Positions 25,508 through 34,052 of a stretch of DNA of 64,000 bases are shown here, piece after piece; the first letter of the stretch is position 1, and every line of letters starts with the position of its first letter. The notes beneath the pieces are model-generated. The model saw nothing but the letters and a program-made list of their open reading frames with translations, was not told the origin of the DNA and ran no database searches. Source of the stretch: an uncultured Thermoanaerobaculia bacterium (GTDB lineage Bacteria; Acidobacteriota; Thermoanaerobaculia; Multivoradales; Multivoraceae); NCBI GenBank assembly GCA_951813015.1, contig CATOTG010000006.1, positions 434,001 to 498,000 of the forward strand, written 5' to 3'. The translations under genes were made by a program, and so were the position numbers.

Positions 25508-27460
25508 ATGCTCAACGTCATCCGCAAGAACATCAAGAGCTTCTATCCGCTGGCGATCGGGCTGGCGGCCGTGTTCGTACTCCTCGTCTTCACCGACTTC
25601 CAGTCGCTGGACGGCACCCAGGCCAACCCGATTGCCGCCAAGGTGGGCCGGGAGGACATCACCTTCGTCGAGTTCGAGCGCAGCTACAGGAACGCCGAGA
25701 ACCGCTACCGCGAGATCTACGGCGACGCGTTCACCGCCGACCTCGCCGACCAGTTGCAGTTGCCCGTTCAGGCAATCGAAGCGCTGATCAACGACCGCCT
25801 CCTCATCCGGGAAGCCGAACGGCTGGGACTGACGGTCAGCAGGGAGGAGTTGCAGGAGGAGATTCTCGCGATTCCCGGCCTGACCGACGCCGCCGGCAAC
25901 TTCATCGGCGCGAGCGAATACCAGCAGCTCCTGCGCAGCAACCGCTACACCGTGGACGAGTTCGAGGCCGGGTTGCGGACCTCCCTGCTCGTGACCAAGC
26001 TGCAGAATGCACTGAGCGAGGTGGCGCACGTTTCCGACGCCGAAGTCGAGAAGCATGCCCGCGACGCGGCCGAGCGGGCGGCCATCCGCTACATCCAGGT
26101 TCCGGCCAGCCGCTACGCCGCCGAAGCCGAACCCTCGGCCGACGAGACGGCCGCCTTCTTCGAGGCGAACCGCGACGACTTCCGGCTACCCGAACGCCGG
26201 CGGACCGGCTACCTCCTGGTCAACACGAACACCGTCCGCGCGGAACTCGAAGTGACCGACGAGGAAGTCCAGGAGTACTACGCCGACAACAACGAGCAGT
26301 TCGAGATACCCGAACAGGTGCGGGCCAGCCACATCCTCCTGCTCGAGACGGCGAGTCGCAGCAGCGAGCAGGCACGGGCCCAGTTGAACGACCTGCGCCG
26401 TCGCATCGAGGCCGGCGAGGACTTCGCCGCCCTGGCCACCGAGTACTCGGAGGACGAGGCGAACGCCGCGGCCGGCGGCGACCTGGGTTACTTCGGCCGC
26501 GGTGCGATGACCCGGCAGTTCGAGGAGGCGGCCTTCGCGGCCGCCAGCGGCGATCTTGTCGGCCCGATCGAGAATCAACTCGGACCCCGTACCGGACATC
26601 ACCTGATCCTCATCCAGGATCGTCGCGAAGGCGGCCGCCAGACGCTTCAGGAGGTGAGCAACCTGATCCGCGTCCAGCTCCTGGCGACGAAGGCGGAGGA
26701 GGAAGGCCAGCGCCGCATCGACGCCCTCGCGGAGAGACTGGGCGACCAACCGTTCGAGGGCGAGACCGAAGCCCGGGAACTGGCGGCCGCCGAGGGACTC
26801 AGCTTCGAGGTCACCGAGCCTTTCGCCGAGGATGACGCGATTCCCGGCGTGGGCCGCAACTTCAACTTCTCCTCCGAGGCGTTCGGCCTTGAAACCGGCG
26901 CGTGGTCGCAGCCGGTACGCATCGCGGCGGGGTGGGCTCTGCTGTCGCTGCTTGAGGTGCTGCCGCCCCGCGACGCCGAGTTCGCGGAGGTCGAGGCAGA
27001 CGTGCGCGGGGCCCTGCGCCAGCAGAAGGAAGGTGAACTCCTGACCGCCGCGCTCGCCGAGGCGAAGACACGGCTGGAAGGAGGACTCGCCCTGGACGAT
27101 GCGGCGACCGAGTTCGACGCCGCGGTCGAGGAAAGTGGCAGCTTCGGCCTGCGCCAGCCGATCGGCGCCCTGGGTGCGGCGCCGGAACTCTCCCGGGAGG
27201 TCTTCGCCCTCTCCGCCGGCCAGTTCGGCGGCCCGATCGATACACCGTTCGGCGGCGTCCTGTTCGAGGTCTCGGAACGAGAAACGTTCGATCCGGTCGG
27301 CTTCGACCCCGAGGCCACGCGGAGTCAACTGCTCTCCGAACGCACGCTGACCTTGCTGCAGTCCGTGCTTGGGCGCCTGCGCGAAGAGCTTGGCGTCAGC
27401 TACACCCAGGACTTCATCGAAAACTTCGGTCTCGGCGAGACCGAGGCGGCCGGAACCTGA
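25508..27460 (+). CDS. Membrane-anchored peptidyl-prolyl isomerase/chaperone (SurA/PpiD-like)
   Basis: A 650-residue protein with a single N-terminal signal anchor (FYPLAIGLAAVFVLLVFTDF). A SurA-N-type chaperone domain comes next (IAAKVGREDITFVEFERSYRN ... LINDRLLIREAERLGL). A parvulin PPIase domain spans about 265-370 (RASHILLLE ... GGDLGYFGRGAMTRQFEEAAF ... GHHLILIQDR). A second, weaker parvulin-like segment is near the C-terminus. It would fold outer-membrane or periplasmic proteins at the inner-membrane surface. The ATG at 25508 is the first start that yields the anchor. It is followed 25 bp later by ruvA. Confidence 0.9.
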   Translation: MLNVIRKNIKSFYPLAIGLAAVFVLLVFTDFQSLDGTQANPIAAKVGREDITFVEFERSYRNAENRYREIYGDAFTADLADQLQLPVQAIEALINDRLLIREAERLGLTVSREELQEEILAIPGLTDAAGNFIGASEYQQLLRSNRYTVDEFEAGLRTSLLVTKLQNALSEVAHVSDAEVEKHARDAAERAAIRYIQVPASRYAAEAEPSADETAAFFEANRDDFRLPERRRTGYLLVNTNTVRAELEVTDEEVQEYYADNNEQFEIPEQVRASHILLLETASRSSEQARAQLNDLRRRIEAGEDFAALATEYSEDEANAAAGGDLGYFGRGAMTRQFEEAAFAAASGDLVGPIENQLGPRTGHHLILIQDRREGGRQTLQEVSNLIRVQLLATKAEEEGQRRIDALAERLGDQPFEGETEARELAAAEGLSFEVTEPFAEDDAIPGVGRNFNFSSEAFGLETGAWSQPVRIAAGWALLSLLEVLPPRDAEFAEVEADVRGALRQQKEGELLTAALAEAKTRLEGGLALDDAATEFDAAVEESGSFGLRQPIGALGAAPELSREVFALSAGQFGGPIDTPFGGVLFEVSERETFDPVGFDPEATRSQLLSERTLTLLQSVLGRLREELGVSYTQDFIENFGLGETEAAGT

Positions 27461-27485
27461 CCGCCGCCGGGCGGCCCACCCCCGC

Positions 27486-28103
27486 TTGATCGGCTACCTG
27501 CGCGGTCGTCGCCAGGCCCTGGGGCCCGAACTCCTGGTTCTCGACGTCGGCGGCGTCGGGTACTCGGTGCGGATCCCGCTGTCGACCTGGTTCGAGCTGG
27601 ACCGGCTCGAGGCGGACGCCGAGTTCGGACTGCACATTCACACCCACGTTCGCGCCGACACGATCGAACTCTTCGGCTTCTGGAGCGAGGCGGAACGGAC
27701 ACTGTTCGAGCACTGCCTCAGCGTCACCGGCATCGGGCCCCGGCTGGCCCAGGTCGTCCTCTCCGGCGGGTCGACCGCCGATCTTTTGACGGCGGTCGCC
27801 GGCGGCAACCTCGCCGCCCTGATCCGGATCCCGGGTATCGGCCGCAAGACCGCCGAGCGAATGGTCCTCGAGTTGAAGGAAAAGGCGAAGCTGTTGCTGG
27901 CCGAGTCCGGCGCCGAACCCCCGCCGGCCGAGCCGGCGCCGGAGCTCGAGAGCGAGCACGACCAGATCGCCGGCGCTCTGATCAACCTCGGCTACCGCCC
28001 GAGCGAAGCCCAGCGCGCGGTCGCCCGCGTCCTCAGCGAGCACCCCGAAGTCGAGTTCCAGGAACTCCTGCGCCTGAGTCTGCGCCAGCTATCCCGGCTG
28101 TAG
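27486..28103 (+). CDS. ruvA: Holliday junction branch-migration protein RuvA
   Basis: A 205-residue protein that binds four-way DNA junctions and loads the RuvB motor. The TTG start at 27486 gives the canonical N-terminus (M)IGYLRGRRQALGPELLVLDVGGVGY. Domain I (OB fold) extends to about residue 65. Domain II carries two helix-hairpin-helix motifs, LSVTGIGPRLAQVVLSGG and IRIPGIGRKTAERMVLELK. Domain III at the C-terminus (ALINLGYRPSEAQRAV) contacts RuvB. It appears intact, whereas the downstream ruvB is disrupted. No ruvC is adjacent. Confidence 0.95.
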   Translation: MIGYLRGRRQALGPELLVLDVGGVGYSVRIPLSTWFELDRLEADAEFGLHIHTHVRADTIELFGFWSEAERTLFEHCLSVTGIGPRLAQVVLSGGSTADLLTAVAGGNLAALIRIPGIGRKTAERMVLELKEKAKLLLAESGAEPPPAEPAPELESEHDQIAGALINLGYRPSEAQRAVARVLSEHPEVEFQELLRLSLRQLSRL

Positions 28104-28119
28104 GGAAGCGGAGCGCGCG

Positions 28120-28200
28120 GAGCGCCTGAGGCGCGCGGGGCTCACGGAACGCCTGAGACGCGCGGGGCTCACGGAACGCCTGAGACGCGCGGGGCTCACC
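28120..28200. repeat. 27-bp tandem repeat, three copies
   Basis: Units begin at 28120, 28147 and 28174 and contain CGCCTGAG(A/G)CGCGCGGGGCTCAC. Copies two and three differ only at the last base. The array lies 16 bp after the ruvA stop and immediately before a longer repeat element. It has no coding potential. Confidence 0.9.
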
Positions 28201-28210
28201 CGCCCGTCTT

Positions 28211-28373
28211 GGGTTCAGGAGGGGTCAGCTCCCAGGTGACGTTCGCGCTTGGAAGGAGATGGAAGGGGGGTGCGCTCACTCCGCTTCACTCGCTCCGGTT
28301 GGTCGGTGGTGACTGCGATGTCGTCGGGCGTCGCTCGTTCAGAGGCACTTGGGAGCTGACCCCTCCTGAACCC
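28211..28373. repeat. 163-bp element with ~27-bp terminal inverted repeats (family 2), copy 1
   Basis: Begins GGGTTCAGGAGGGGTCAGCT and ends with its reverse complement, differing at about one base across 27 bp. The interior contains TCACTCCGCTTCACTCGC and GGTTGGTCGGTG. The bases just outside (ACCCGCCCGTCTTGGG) are also shared with the inverted copy at 29936-30097. This looks like a small non-autonomous mobile element. No gene lies inside. Confidence 0.85.
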
Positions 28374-28734
28374 GACTGGGCTGGACGGCGTTGCCGGAGG
28401 GGGGCGGCGGCCGTACTGTCCCGGTCGGCGCTGGACCTGATCGCAAGCAGATTGGGTGTGCCGCTTCACTCGCTCCGGTTGGTCGGTGATGAGTGCGATG
28501 TCGTCGGGGGTGGCTCGTTTCAGAGGCGCCTGGGAGCTGACCCCTCCTGAACCGACTGGGCTGGACGGCGTTGCCGGAGGGGGGCGGCGGCCGTACTGTC
28601 CCGGTCGGCGCTGGACCTGATCGCAAGCAGATTGGGTGTGCCGCTTCACTCGCTCCGGTTGGTCGGTGATGAGTGCGATGTCGTCGGGGGTGGCTCGTTT
28701 CAGAGGCGCCTGGGAGCTGAACCCTCCTGAACCC
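28374..28734. repeat. Two tandem units of ~180 bp derived from the family 2 element
   Basis: Two nearly identical units start at 28374 and 28554 with GAC(T)GGGCTGGACGGCGTTGCC. Each contains the right-hand part of the 163-bp element (GCCGCTTCACTCGCTCCGG ... CCTCCTGAACC). A truncated third unit continues to about 28780, just before ruvB. The interval 28104-28813 between ruvA and ruvB is therefore almost entirely repeats. Confidence 0.9.
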
Positions 28735-28813
28735 GACCGGGCTGGACGGCGTTGCCGGAGGGGGGCGGCTGCCGCGCCGGCGGAACTGCCCGTGGCCGCG
28801 ATACGATCCGCCC

Positions 28814-29846
28814 ATGGCCGGGTCCGGCGATGCCGACAGTGAACACGATGTCCTCTCGCCGGCGCCGGACGGCGAAGATCGCCGCGTCGAGCCGTCGCTT
28901 CGGCCTCAGTGCCTGAAGGAGTACCTGGGCCAGGAGAAGATCGTCGAGCTGCTCGACATCTACATCCAGGCGGCGCATGGCCGGGGCGAGCCCCTGGATC
29001 ACGTCCTGCTGTTCGGTCCCCCGGGGCTGGGCAAGACGACCCTGGCGCACATCGTCGCCAGGGAGATGCGTTCCGCCCTTCGGTCCACTTCCGGTCCCGT
29101 CCTTGAACGGGCGGGCGACCTGGCAGCCATCCTGACCAACCTGGAGCCGGAGATGTTCTCTTCATCGATGAGATCCATCGCCTCGGCCCAACCGTCGAGG
29201 AGATCCTCTACCCGGCGCTGGAGGACTTCCAGCTCGACCTGGTCATCGGCTCGGGGCCGATGGCCAGGACGGTGCGCATCGATCTGCCCCGCTTTACACT
29301 GGTCGGCGCCACGACCCGCGCCGGTCTGATCACACCGCCGCTTCAGGCACGGTTCGGCATCGTCCACCGTCTCGACTTCTACAGTCCGGAGGTCCTGAGC
29401 GTGATCATCCAGCGTTCGGCCGGGCTGCTTGAAGTGCCGGTCGACCAGGGAGGCGCCAACTAGATCGCCCGGCGCAGCCGCGGCACACCCCGCATCGCCA
29501 ACCGGCTCCTGCGCCGGGTGCGCGACTACGTGCAGATCGAGGCGGACGGCCGGATCGACCGCGCCACCGCCAGTGAGGGCCCTCTTCCAGCAGGAAGTCG
29601 ACGAGTACGGCCTGGACAAGGTCGACCGCAGGATCATGCGCCTGCTGATCAAACACTACGGAGGCGGCCCCGCGGGCCTCAAGGCGCTCGCTGCGTCGGT
29701 CGGCGAAGACCAGGGCACGATCGAGGACTTCTATGAGCCATACCTCGTCCAGAAGGGATTCCTCCAGCGCACCCCCCGCGGCCGCGTGGCCACTCCGGCG
29801 CGCATACGAACACCTGGGCCTGCAGGGCCGCGACACCCTCTTCTGA
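28814..29846 (+). pseudogene. ruvB: ruvB, disrupted by three frameshifts and one in-frame stop
   Basis: RuvB is the AAA+ motor that drives Holliday-junction branch migration with RuvA. The start (28814) encodes [17 protein letters not shown] and Walker [18 protein letters not shown] base is missing near 29149 (CCGGAGATG where CCGGGAGATG would give [12 protein letters not shown]). The second frame encodes Walker B and VGATTRAGL, but carries TAG at 29461-29463 in front of [19 protein letters not shown]. An extra G near 29578 shifts to [16 protein letters not shown] ... [12 protein letters not shown] further shift near 29800 is needed for [14 protein letters not shown] and the TGA at 29844. All domains remain recognisable, so decay is recent or these are sequence errors. 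Confidence 0.9.
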
Positions 29847-29935
29847 AGCGGCGCACCGGTCTGCCCGCGACCAGATCCGGCGCCGACCCGGACAAGACGG
29901 TAGCCGCCCCCTCGGCAACGCCGTCCAGCCCGGTC

Positions 29936-30097
29936 GGGTTCAGGAGGGGTCAGCTCCCAGGCGCCTCTGAACGAGCGACCCCCGACGACATCGCAGCCAC
30001 CACCGACCAACCGGAGGCGAGTGAAGCGGAGTGAGGGCACCCCCCTTCCATCTTCCTCCGAGCGCGAACGTCACCTGGGAGCGAACCCCTCCTGCCC
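29936..30097. repeat. Family 2 element, inverted copy downstream of ruvB
   Basis: An inverted copy of 28211-28373. It starts GGGTTCAGGAGGGGTCAGCT, its interior reads as the reverse complement of copy 1 (CACCGACCAACCGGAGGCGA), and it ends with a degraded CCCCTCCTG. The right flank CCAAGACGGGCGGGTGC mirrors the left flank of copy 1. The 29847-30247 interval contains this element, the reverse complement of the GGCTGGACGG unit on its left, and about 150 bp upstream of thrA with no gene seen. Confidence 0.85.
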
Positions 30098-30247
30098 CAA
30101 GACGGGCGGGTGCATCCTCCGCCGGCTCAAAGCGGGCGGCTGCAAGCTGCAATACCCCGCCATGGCGCGGGCGCCCGTGGGCGTGTACGCTATTGCGCCC
30201 TTCGCGCCCCTCGCGCACTCAAGACGTGACTGCTCTCGGATCCCACC

Positions 30248-32793
30248 ATGATCGTCCTCAAGTTCGGCGGCTCCTCCGTGGCCGATGCACCCCGGCTCCA
30301 GGCGGCCGCCCGGATCGTCAGGCGACGGCTCGCTGGTTCCGCGGTGAACGGCGCGGTCGTCGTGTCGGCGCTGGGCGGGGTCACCGACCGGCTGCTGGCG
30401 ATGGCCGCCAACGCCCTGGAGGGCAGCGATCCGGCTGAGGCGGCACGCGAGTCAGCGGCCCTGCGCGTTCATCATCTGGAAATCGGGGCCCAGGTAGCGA
30501 CGGACGACGATCGGCCGGCCCTGGCGGCCGAGGTCGAAGCCCTCTGCGACGGCCTGGAGGCGGCGGGTGCGCGACTGCGAGCCCGGCTCGGACACGGCGG
30601 GCCGCTCGACCGAGGCACTGGTTGACCGGGTCGTCTGCCACGGCGAACTCCTGTCGACCCGGCTCCTCGCCGCCGCCCTGCGCGCCGAGGGCCTGCCTGC
30701 CGAGGCTTGTGACGCGCGTCCCCTGGTGTCGACGGACCGCTCGTTCTCGGCCGCAATCGTCGATCCGGAGCGGACCCTGGAGGCGATCGCCACCCACTTC
30801 GCGAACCTCGGGCCCGAAGCCCCGCTGCAGGTGGTGACCGGTTTCCTGGGCAGCAGCCCGGACGGTGAGACGACGACCCTGGGACGCAGCGGCTCCGACC
30901 TCACCGCCTCTCTCGTCGGCGCCGCGCTCGACGCCGAGCAAATCGAGATCTGGACCGACGTTCCGGGCGTCATGACGGCCGACCCCCGGCGCGTGGAGGA
31001 TGCCCTGCCCATCCCGCGACTGAGCTACGAAGAGATGCTCGAACTCTCTCACTTCGGCGCCAAGGTGGTCTATCCGCCGACCGTGACGCCGGCGCGGCGC
31101 CACGGCATTCCGCTGCTGGTCCGCAGCACCCTCGATCCCGAGCACCCCGGAACCCTCATCGGCGACGACGGCGAGGTCGGGGACAGGGCCCGCGGCACAG
31201 CGGTCACCGGTATCTCCTCGATCGACGACGTCCACCTGATGCTCCTTGTCGGCGACAACCTGGTCGGCACACCGGGAGTTGCAGCCCGTTCTTTTCGACG
31301 CCCTCGCCGCCTGCGGCGCCAGTGCGATCCTGATCTCCCAGGCCTCGAGCGAGCACTCGATCTGCTTCGCGGTGGAACCCGGCGTGTCCGAGGCGGCGCG
31401 GCGGGCGGTCGACGCCGAGTTCCAGGCCGAGATCGAGGCCGGGTCGGTCAGGCCGATCAGGGTCGAGCGGGACCAGTCGATCCTGGCCGTGGTCGGCGAC
31501 GGCATGCGGGATCGGCCCGGCATCGCCGGACGCCTCTTCGGCATCCTGGGCCGGCGCGGCGTGAACGTCAGGGCGGTGGCCCAGGGCTCGTCCGAGCGGA
31601 ACATCTCGATGGTCGTGGCGCGGGCCGACGAGGGCCGCGCGGTGCGCTGGATCCACCGGGAGTTCTTCCATCACGCCGCTTCCGGCCGGCTCGCGGTCTA
31701 CGTGCTCGGCGTCGGCGGCGTCGGTTCGGCGCTGCTCCGGCAACTCGACGCCGAACGGGACGCACTGGCGCGGCAGGGAATCGATCTCCAGTTGCGGGGC
31801 TTGGCCAGCTCCCGCTTCATGCACCTTAGGCCGCGCCGCGGCGGGAGACTCGACGCCGGCGCCGCGAGCCACCCCGAGGGCTGGCGGTCCACGCTCGAGC
31901 GCGGCGGCGAACCGGCCGACCTGGACCGCCTGCTGGAACACCTCGGCGAGACGGCGGCCGGCGGCGGGCGCACCGTGCTCGTCGATGTCACGGCCAACGG
32001 TTCGATGGCCGCCGTCTACCATCGTGCGCTCGCCGCGGGCGCCGCGGTCGCCAGCGCGAACAAGCTCCCCTTCGCCGGGCCAATCGAGGACTTCCGTGCC
32101 TTCCGGCCCGCCAGCGCTCAGAACGTCTTCCACGAAGCAACCGTAGGCGCGGGCCTGCCCGTGCTCCACACCGCCGACATGCTGCTCGGCGCCGGGGACC
32201 GCATCGACTCCATCTCCGGCGTGTTCTCGGGCACGCTCGCCTACCTGACCGGGAAGCTGGGCGCCGGCAGCGTGTGGAGCGAAGCTGTCCGGGAAGCCCA
32301 CGGCCTCGGTTACACGGAACCGGACCCCCGGGACGATCTCGGCGGCCTGGACGTGGCCCGCAAGCTGCTGATCCTGGCCCGCATCTGCGGCTGCGGTCTC
32401 GACCTGGAGGACATCGAGGTCGAGCCCATGCTGGATCGGCCCGACCTCGCCGACCTGCCGCTGGAGGCCTGGTGGAAGCGGCTTGTTGAAGCCGACGTTT
32501 CGATGGCGGGCCGCTTCGCCGATGCCGCGTCGTCGGGCCTCGAACTCGCCTACCTGGCCGAACTGGACACGACAGGCGATTCGGCCACTGCCCGGGTCGG
32601 ACTGCGCGCCGTCCCCTCCGACCATCCGGTCGCGGGGATGCCCGCCTCGGACAACATGTTCGTCTTCAGCAGCCAGCGCTACCAGGAACGCCCCCTGGTC
32701 GTCCAGGGTCCGGGCGCCGGCGCCGACCTGACCGCGGGCGGTGTGTTCGCCGACATCCTTCGCGCCTGGGCGCAGCGGGGATCCGCCCGATGA
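30248..32793 (+). pseudogene. thrA: Bifunctional aspartokinase/homoserine dehydrogenase, two frameshifts
   Basis: A ThrA-type fusion that phosphorylates aspartate and later reduces aspartate semialdehyde to homoserine. The frame starting at 30248 encodes MIVLKFGGSSVADAPRL (kinase). A +1 shift between about 30580 and 30618 leads to [20 protein letters not shown] and [18 protein letters not shown] second +1 shift near 31290 (an extra T in CGTTCTTTTCGAC) breaks GTPGVAAR from LFDALAACGASAILISQASSEHS, the ACT domain. The last frame holds the homoserine dehydrogenase (VLGVGGVGSALLRQL, SANKLPFAGP). With both shifts repaired the protein is complete. It is either a decaying gene or sequence error; asd, thrB and thrC follow. 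Confidence 0.88.
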
Positions 32794-32797
32794 CCTC

Positions 32798-32815
32798 CCT
32801 GGCAGCCCGTGGCAG
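32798..32815 (+). repeat. Solo repeat terminus (CTGGCAGCCCGTGGCAGA)
   Basis: Matches the left terminus of the 256-bp repeat (CTAGCAGCCCGTGGCAAGAG) with one substitution in the first four bases. It lies 5 bp after the thrA stop and before asd. No element body is attached, so it is a remnant or an independent short motif. Confidence 0.5.
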
Positions 32816-32863
32816 AGTGAATCGGCCCGGCTGCGGCGCCGGCCGCAAGTTGGGAGCCCCGCC

Positions 32864-33949
32864 ATGACGACTCGAAGCGAACCCTTCCGCGCCGCCGTTC
32901 TCGGCGCCACCGGCACCGTGGGCCAGCGGTTCGTCACCCTGCTCGAGGGGCACCCGTGGTTCGACTTGACCGCGCTGGCCGCCTCCGAGCGATCCGCGGG
33001 GAAGGCCTACCGCGACGCGGTCACCTGGATTCAGACCCGGCCGATCGACGAAACGGTCGCGGCGATGCCCGTCCACACGATCGACGAGCTGAAGGACCGG
33101 GAGTTCGACATCGTGTTCTCGGCCCTGGACGCCAGCGTGGCCAGAGACATCGAGCCCGAGTTCGCCCGCCGGTGCCTGGTCGTCACGAACGCCAGCGCCC
33201 ATCGCATGGACGAAGACGTCCCGCTCCTCGTGCCCGAGGTGAATCCGGACCACCTCGCGCTGCTGCCTCCGGCCAGGGACGGCGCCGACCTGCCGCACGG
33301 CATCGTCGCCAACCCGAACTGCTCGACGATCGGGCTGGTGCTGGCGCTCAAGCCCCTGGCTTCCGCCTTCGGGTTCGGACGCGTCTCGGTGGTCACGCTG
33401 CAGGCGGTATCCGGCGCCGGCCTTCCCGGCATCTCGAGTTACCAGATCCTGGACAACGTGATTCCCTGGATTTCCAGCGAGGAGGAGAAGCTCGAGATCG
33501 AGACGGGGAAGATCCTGGGGCGGGTCAGCGGCGGCACGATCGCGCCGGCCGAGCTTGCCGTTTCGGCCCAGTGCAACCGGGTTCCCGTGGTCGACGGACA
33601 CACACTCTGCGTCTCGGTCGATCTGTTGGGGGCGCCGACGCTCAAGGAAGTCAAGGAGGCGTGGGGATCGTTCCGCGCCGCGCCCCAGGAACTCGGCCTG
33701 CCGTCGGCGCCCGCTCAACCGATCGTCTATCTCGGCGACGACACCCCGCCGCAGGCGCGTGTGCACCGTGACCTCGGCCAGGGCATGACGACCTCGATCG
33801 GACGGCTGCGTGAATGCCCGATCCTCGGCTACCGCTTCGTCGCCCTGTCGCACAACACCCTGCGGGGCGCCGCAGGCGGGGCGCTGCTGGCCGCGGAACT
33901 CGCCGTCGCCCGTTGCGGCCGGCACGGCAGCGAACGAGTCGCCCGATGA
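32864..33949 (+). CDS. asd: Aspartate-semialdehyde dehydrogenase (archaeal/fungal-type)
   Basis: A 361-residue enzyme reducing aspartyl phosphate to aspartate semialdehyde with NADPH. The N-terminal Rossmann motif is VLGATGTVGQRFVTLL. The catalytic cysteine C153 lies in IVANPNCSTIGLVLAL, and the dimer/active-site segments SGAGLPGISSYQILDNVIPWI and HTLCVSVDLLGAPT follow. These features fit the archaeal/yeast Hom2-like subfamily rather than the E. coli type. The ATG at 32864 follows a purine-rich GGGAG site. The stop overlaps a downstream ATG (ATGA, 33946-33949), starting a chain of coupled mini-ORFs leading to thrB. Confidence 0.95.
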   Translation: MTTRSEPFRAAVLGATGTVGQRFVTLLEGHPWFDLTALAASERSAGKAYRDAVTWIQTRPIDETVAAMPVHTIDELKDREFDIVFSALDASVARDIEPEFARRCLVVTNASAHRMDEDVPLLVPEVNPDHLALLPPARDGADLPHGIVANPNCSTIGLVLALKPLASAFGFGRVSVVTLQAVSGAGLPGISSYQILDNVIPWISSEEEKLEIETGKILGRVSGGTIAPAELAVSAQCNRVPVVDGHTLCVSVDLLGAPTLKEVKEAWGSFRAAPQELGLPSAPAQPIVYLGDDTPPQARVHRDLGQGMTTSIGRLRECPILGYRFVALSHNTLRGAAGGALLAAELAVARCGRHGSERVAR

Positions 33950-33996
33950 GCGCCTTCGCCCCGGCGTCCGCCTCGAACAGGGACAGCCGCGCATGA
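33946..33996 (+). CDS. 16-residue mini-ORF resembling the ThrB N-terminus (copy 1)
   Basis: ATG at 33946 overlaps the asd stop as ATGA. The peptide MSAFAPASASNRDSRA ends in TGA at 33994-33996, which overlaps the next ATG. It resembles the first residues of ThrB (MSRWARAFAPGSVSN) with a three-codon deletion. It appears to be a degenerate tandem copy of the thrB 5' end. A peptide function is not implied; ribosome passage from asd to thrB is the likelier role. Confidence 0.5.
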   Translation: MSAFAPASASNRDSRA

Positions 33997-34052
33997 CACG
34001 GTGGGCGCGGGCCTTCGCTCCAGCAGCTTCCAACAGGGCGCGCGGCGAATGA
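33993..34052 (+). CDS. 19-residue mini-ORF resembling the ThrB N-terminus (copy 2)
   Basis: ATG at 33993 overlaps the first mini-ORF stop (ATGA). The peptide MTRWARAFAPAASNRARGE ends in TGA at 34050-34052, overlapping the ATG of thrB at 34049 (ATGA). The first ten residues are almost those of ThrB. The offset between this ATG and the thrB ATG is 56 bp, not a multiple of three, so the copies are in different frames and cannot be fused by readthrough. Confidence 0.5.
   Translation: MTRWARAFAPAASNRARGE

Noticed and set aside
28374..28780. Possible CRISPR array in the ruvA-ruvB gap
   Set aside because: Units are about 180 bp and nearly identical throughout, with no short conserved repeat alternating with unique spacers, and no cas genes.
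29429..30034. Separate 201-residue gene downstream of ruvB
   Set aside because: Its first half is the RuvB C-terminal domain in a shifted frame and the rest reads into the family 2 repeat; not an independent gene.
30248..32793. Programmed ribosomal frameshifting in thrA
   Set aside because: No slippery heptamer or downstream structure was evident, two +1 events would be needed, and neighbouring ruvB shows similar random indels.
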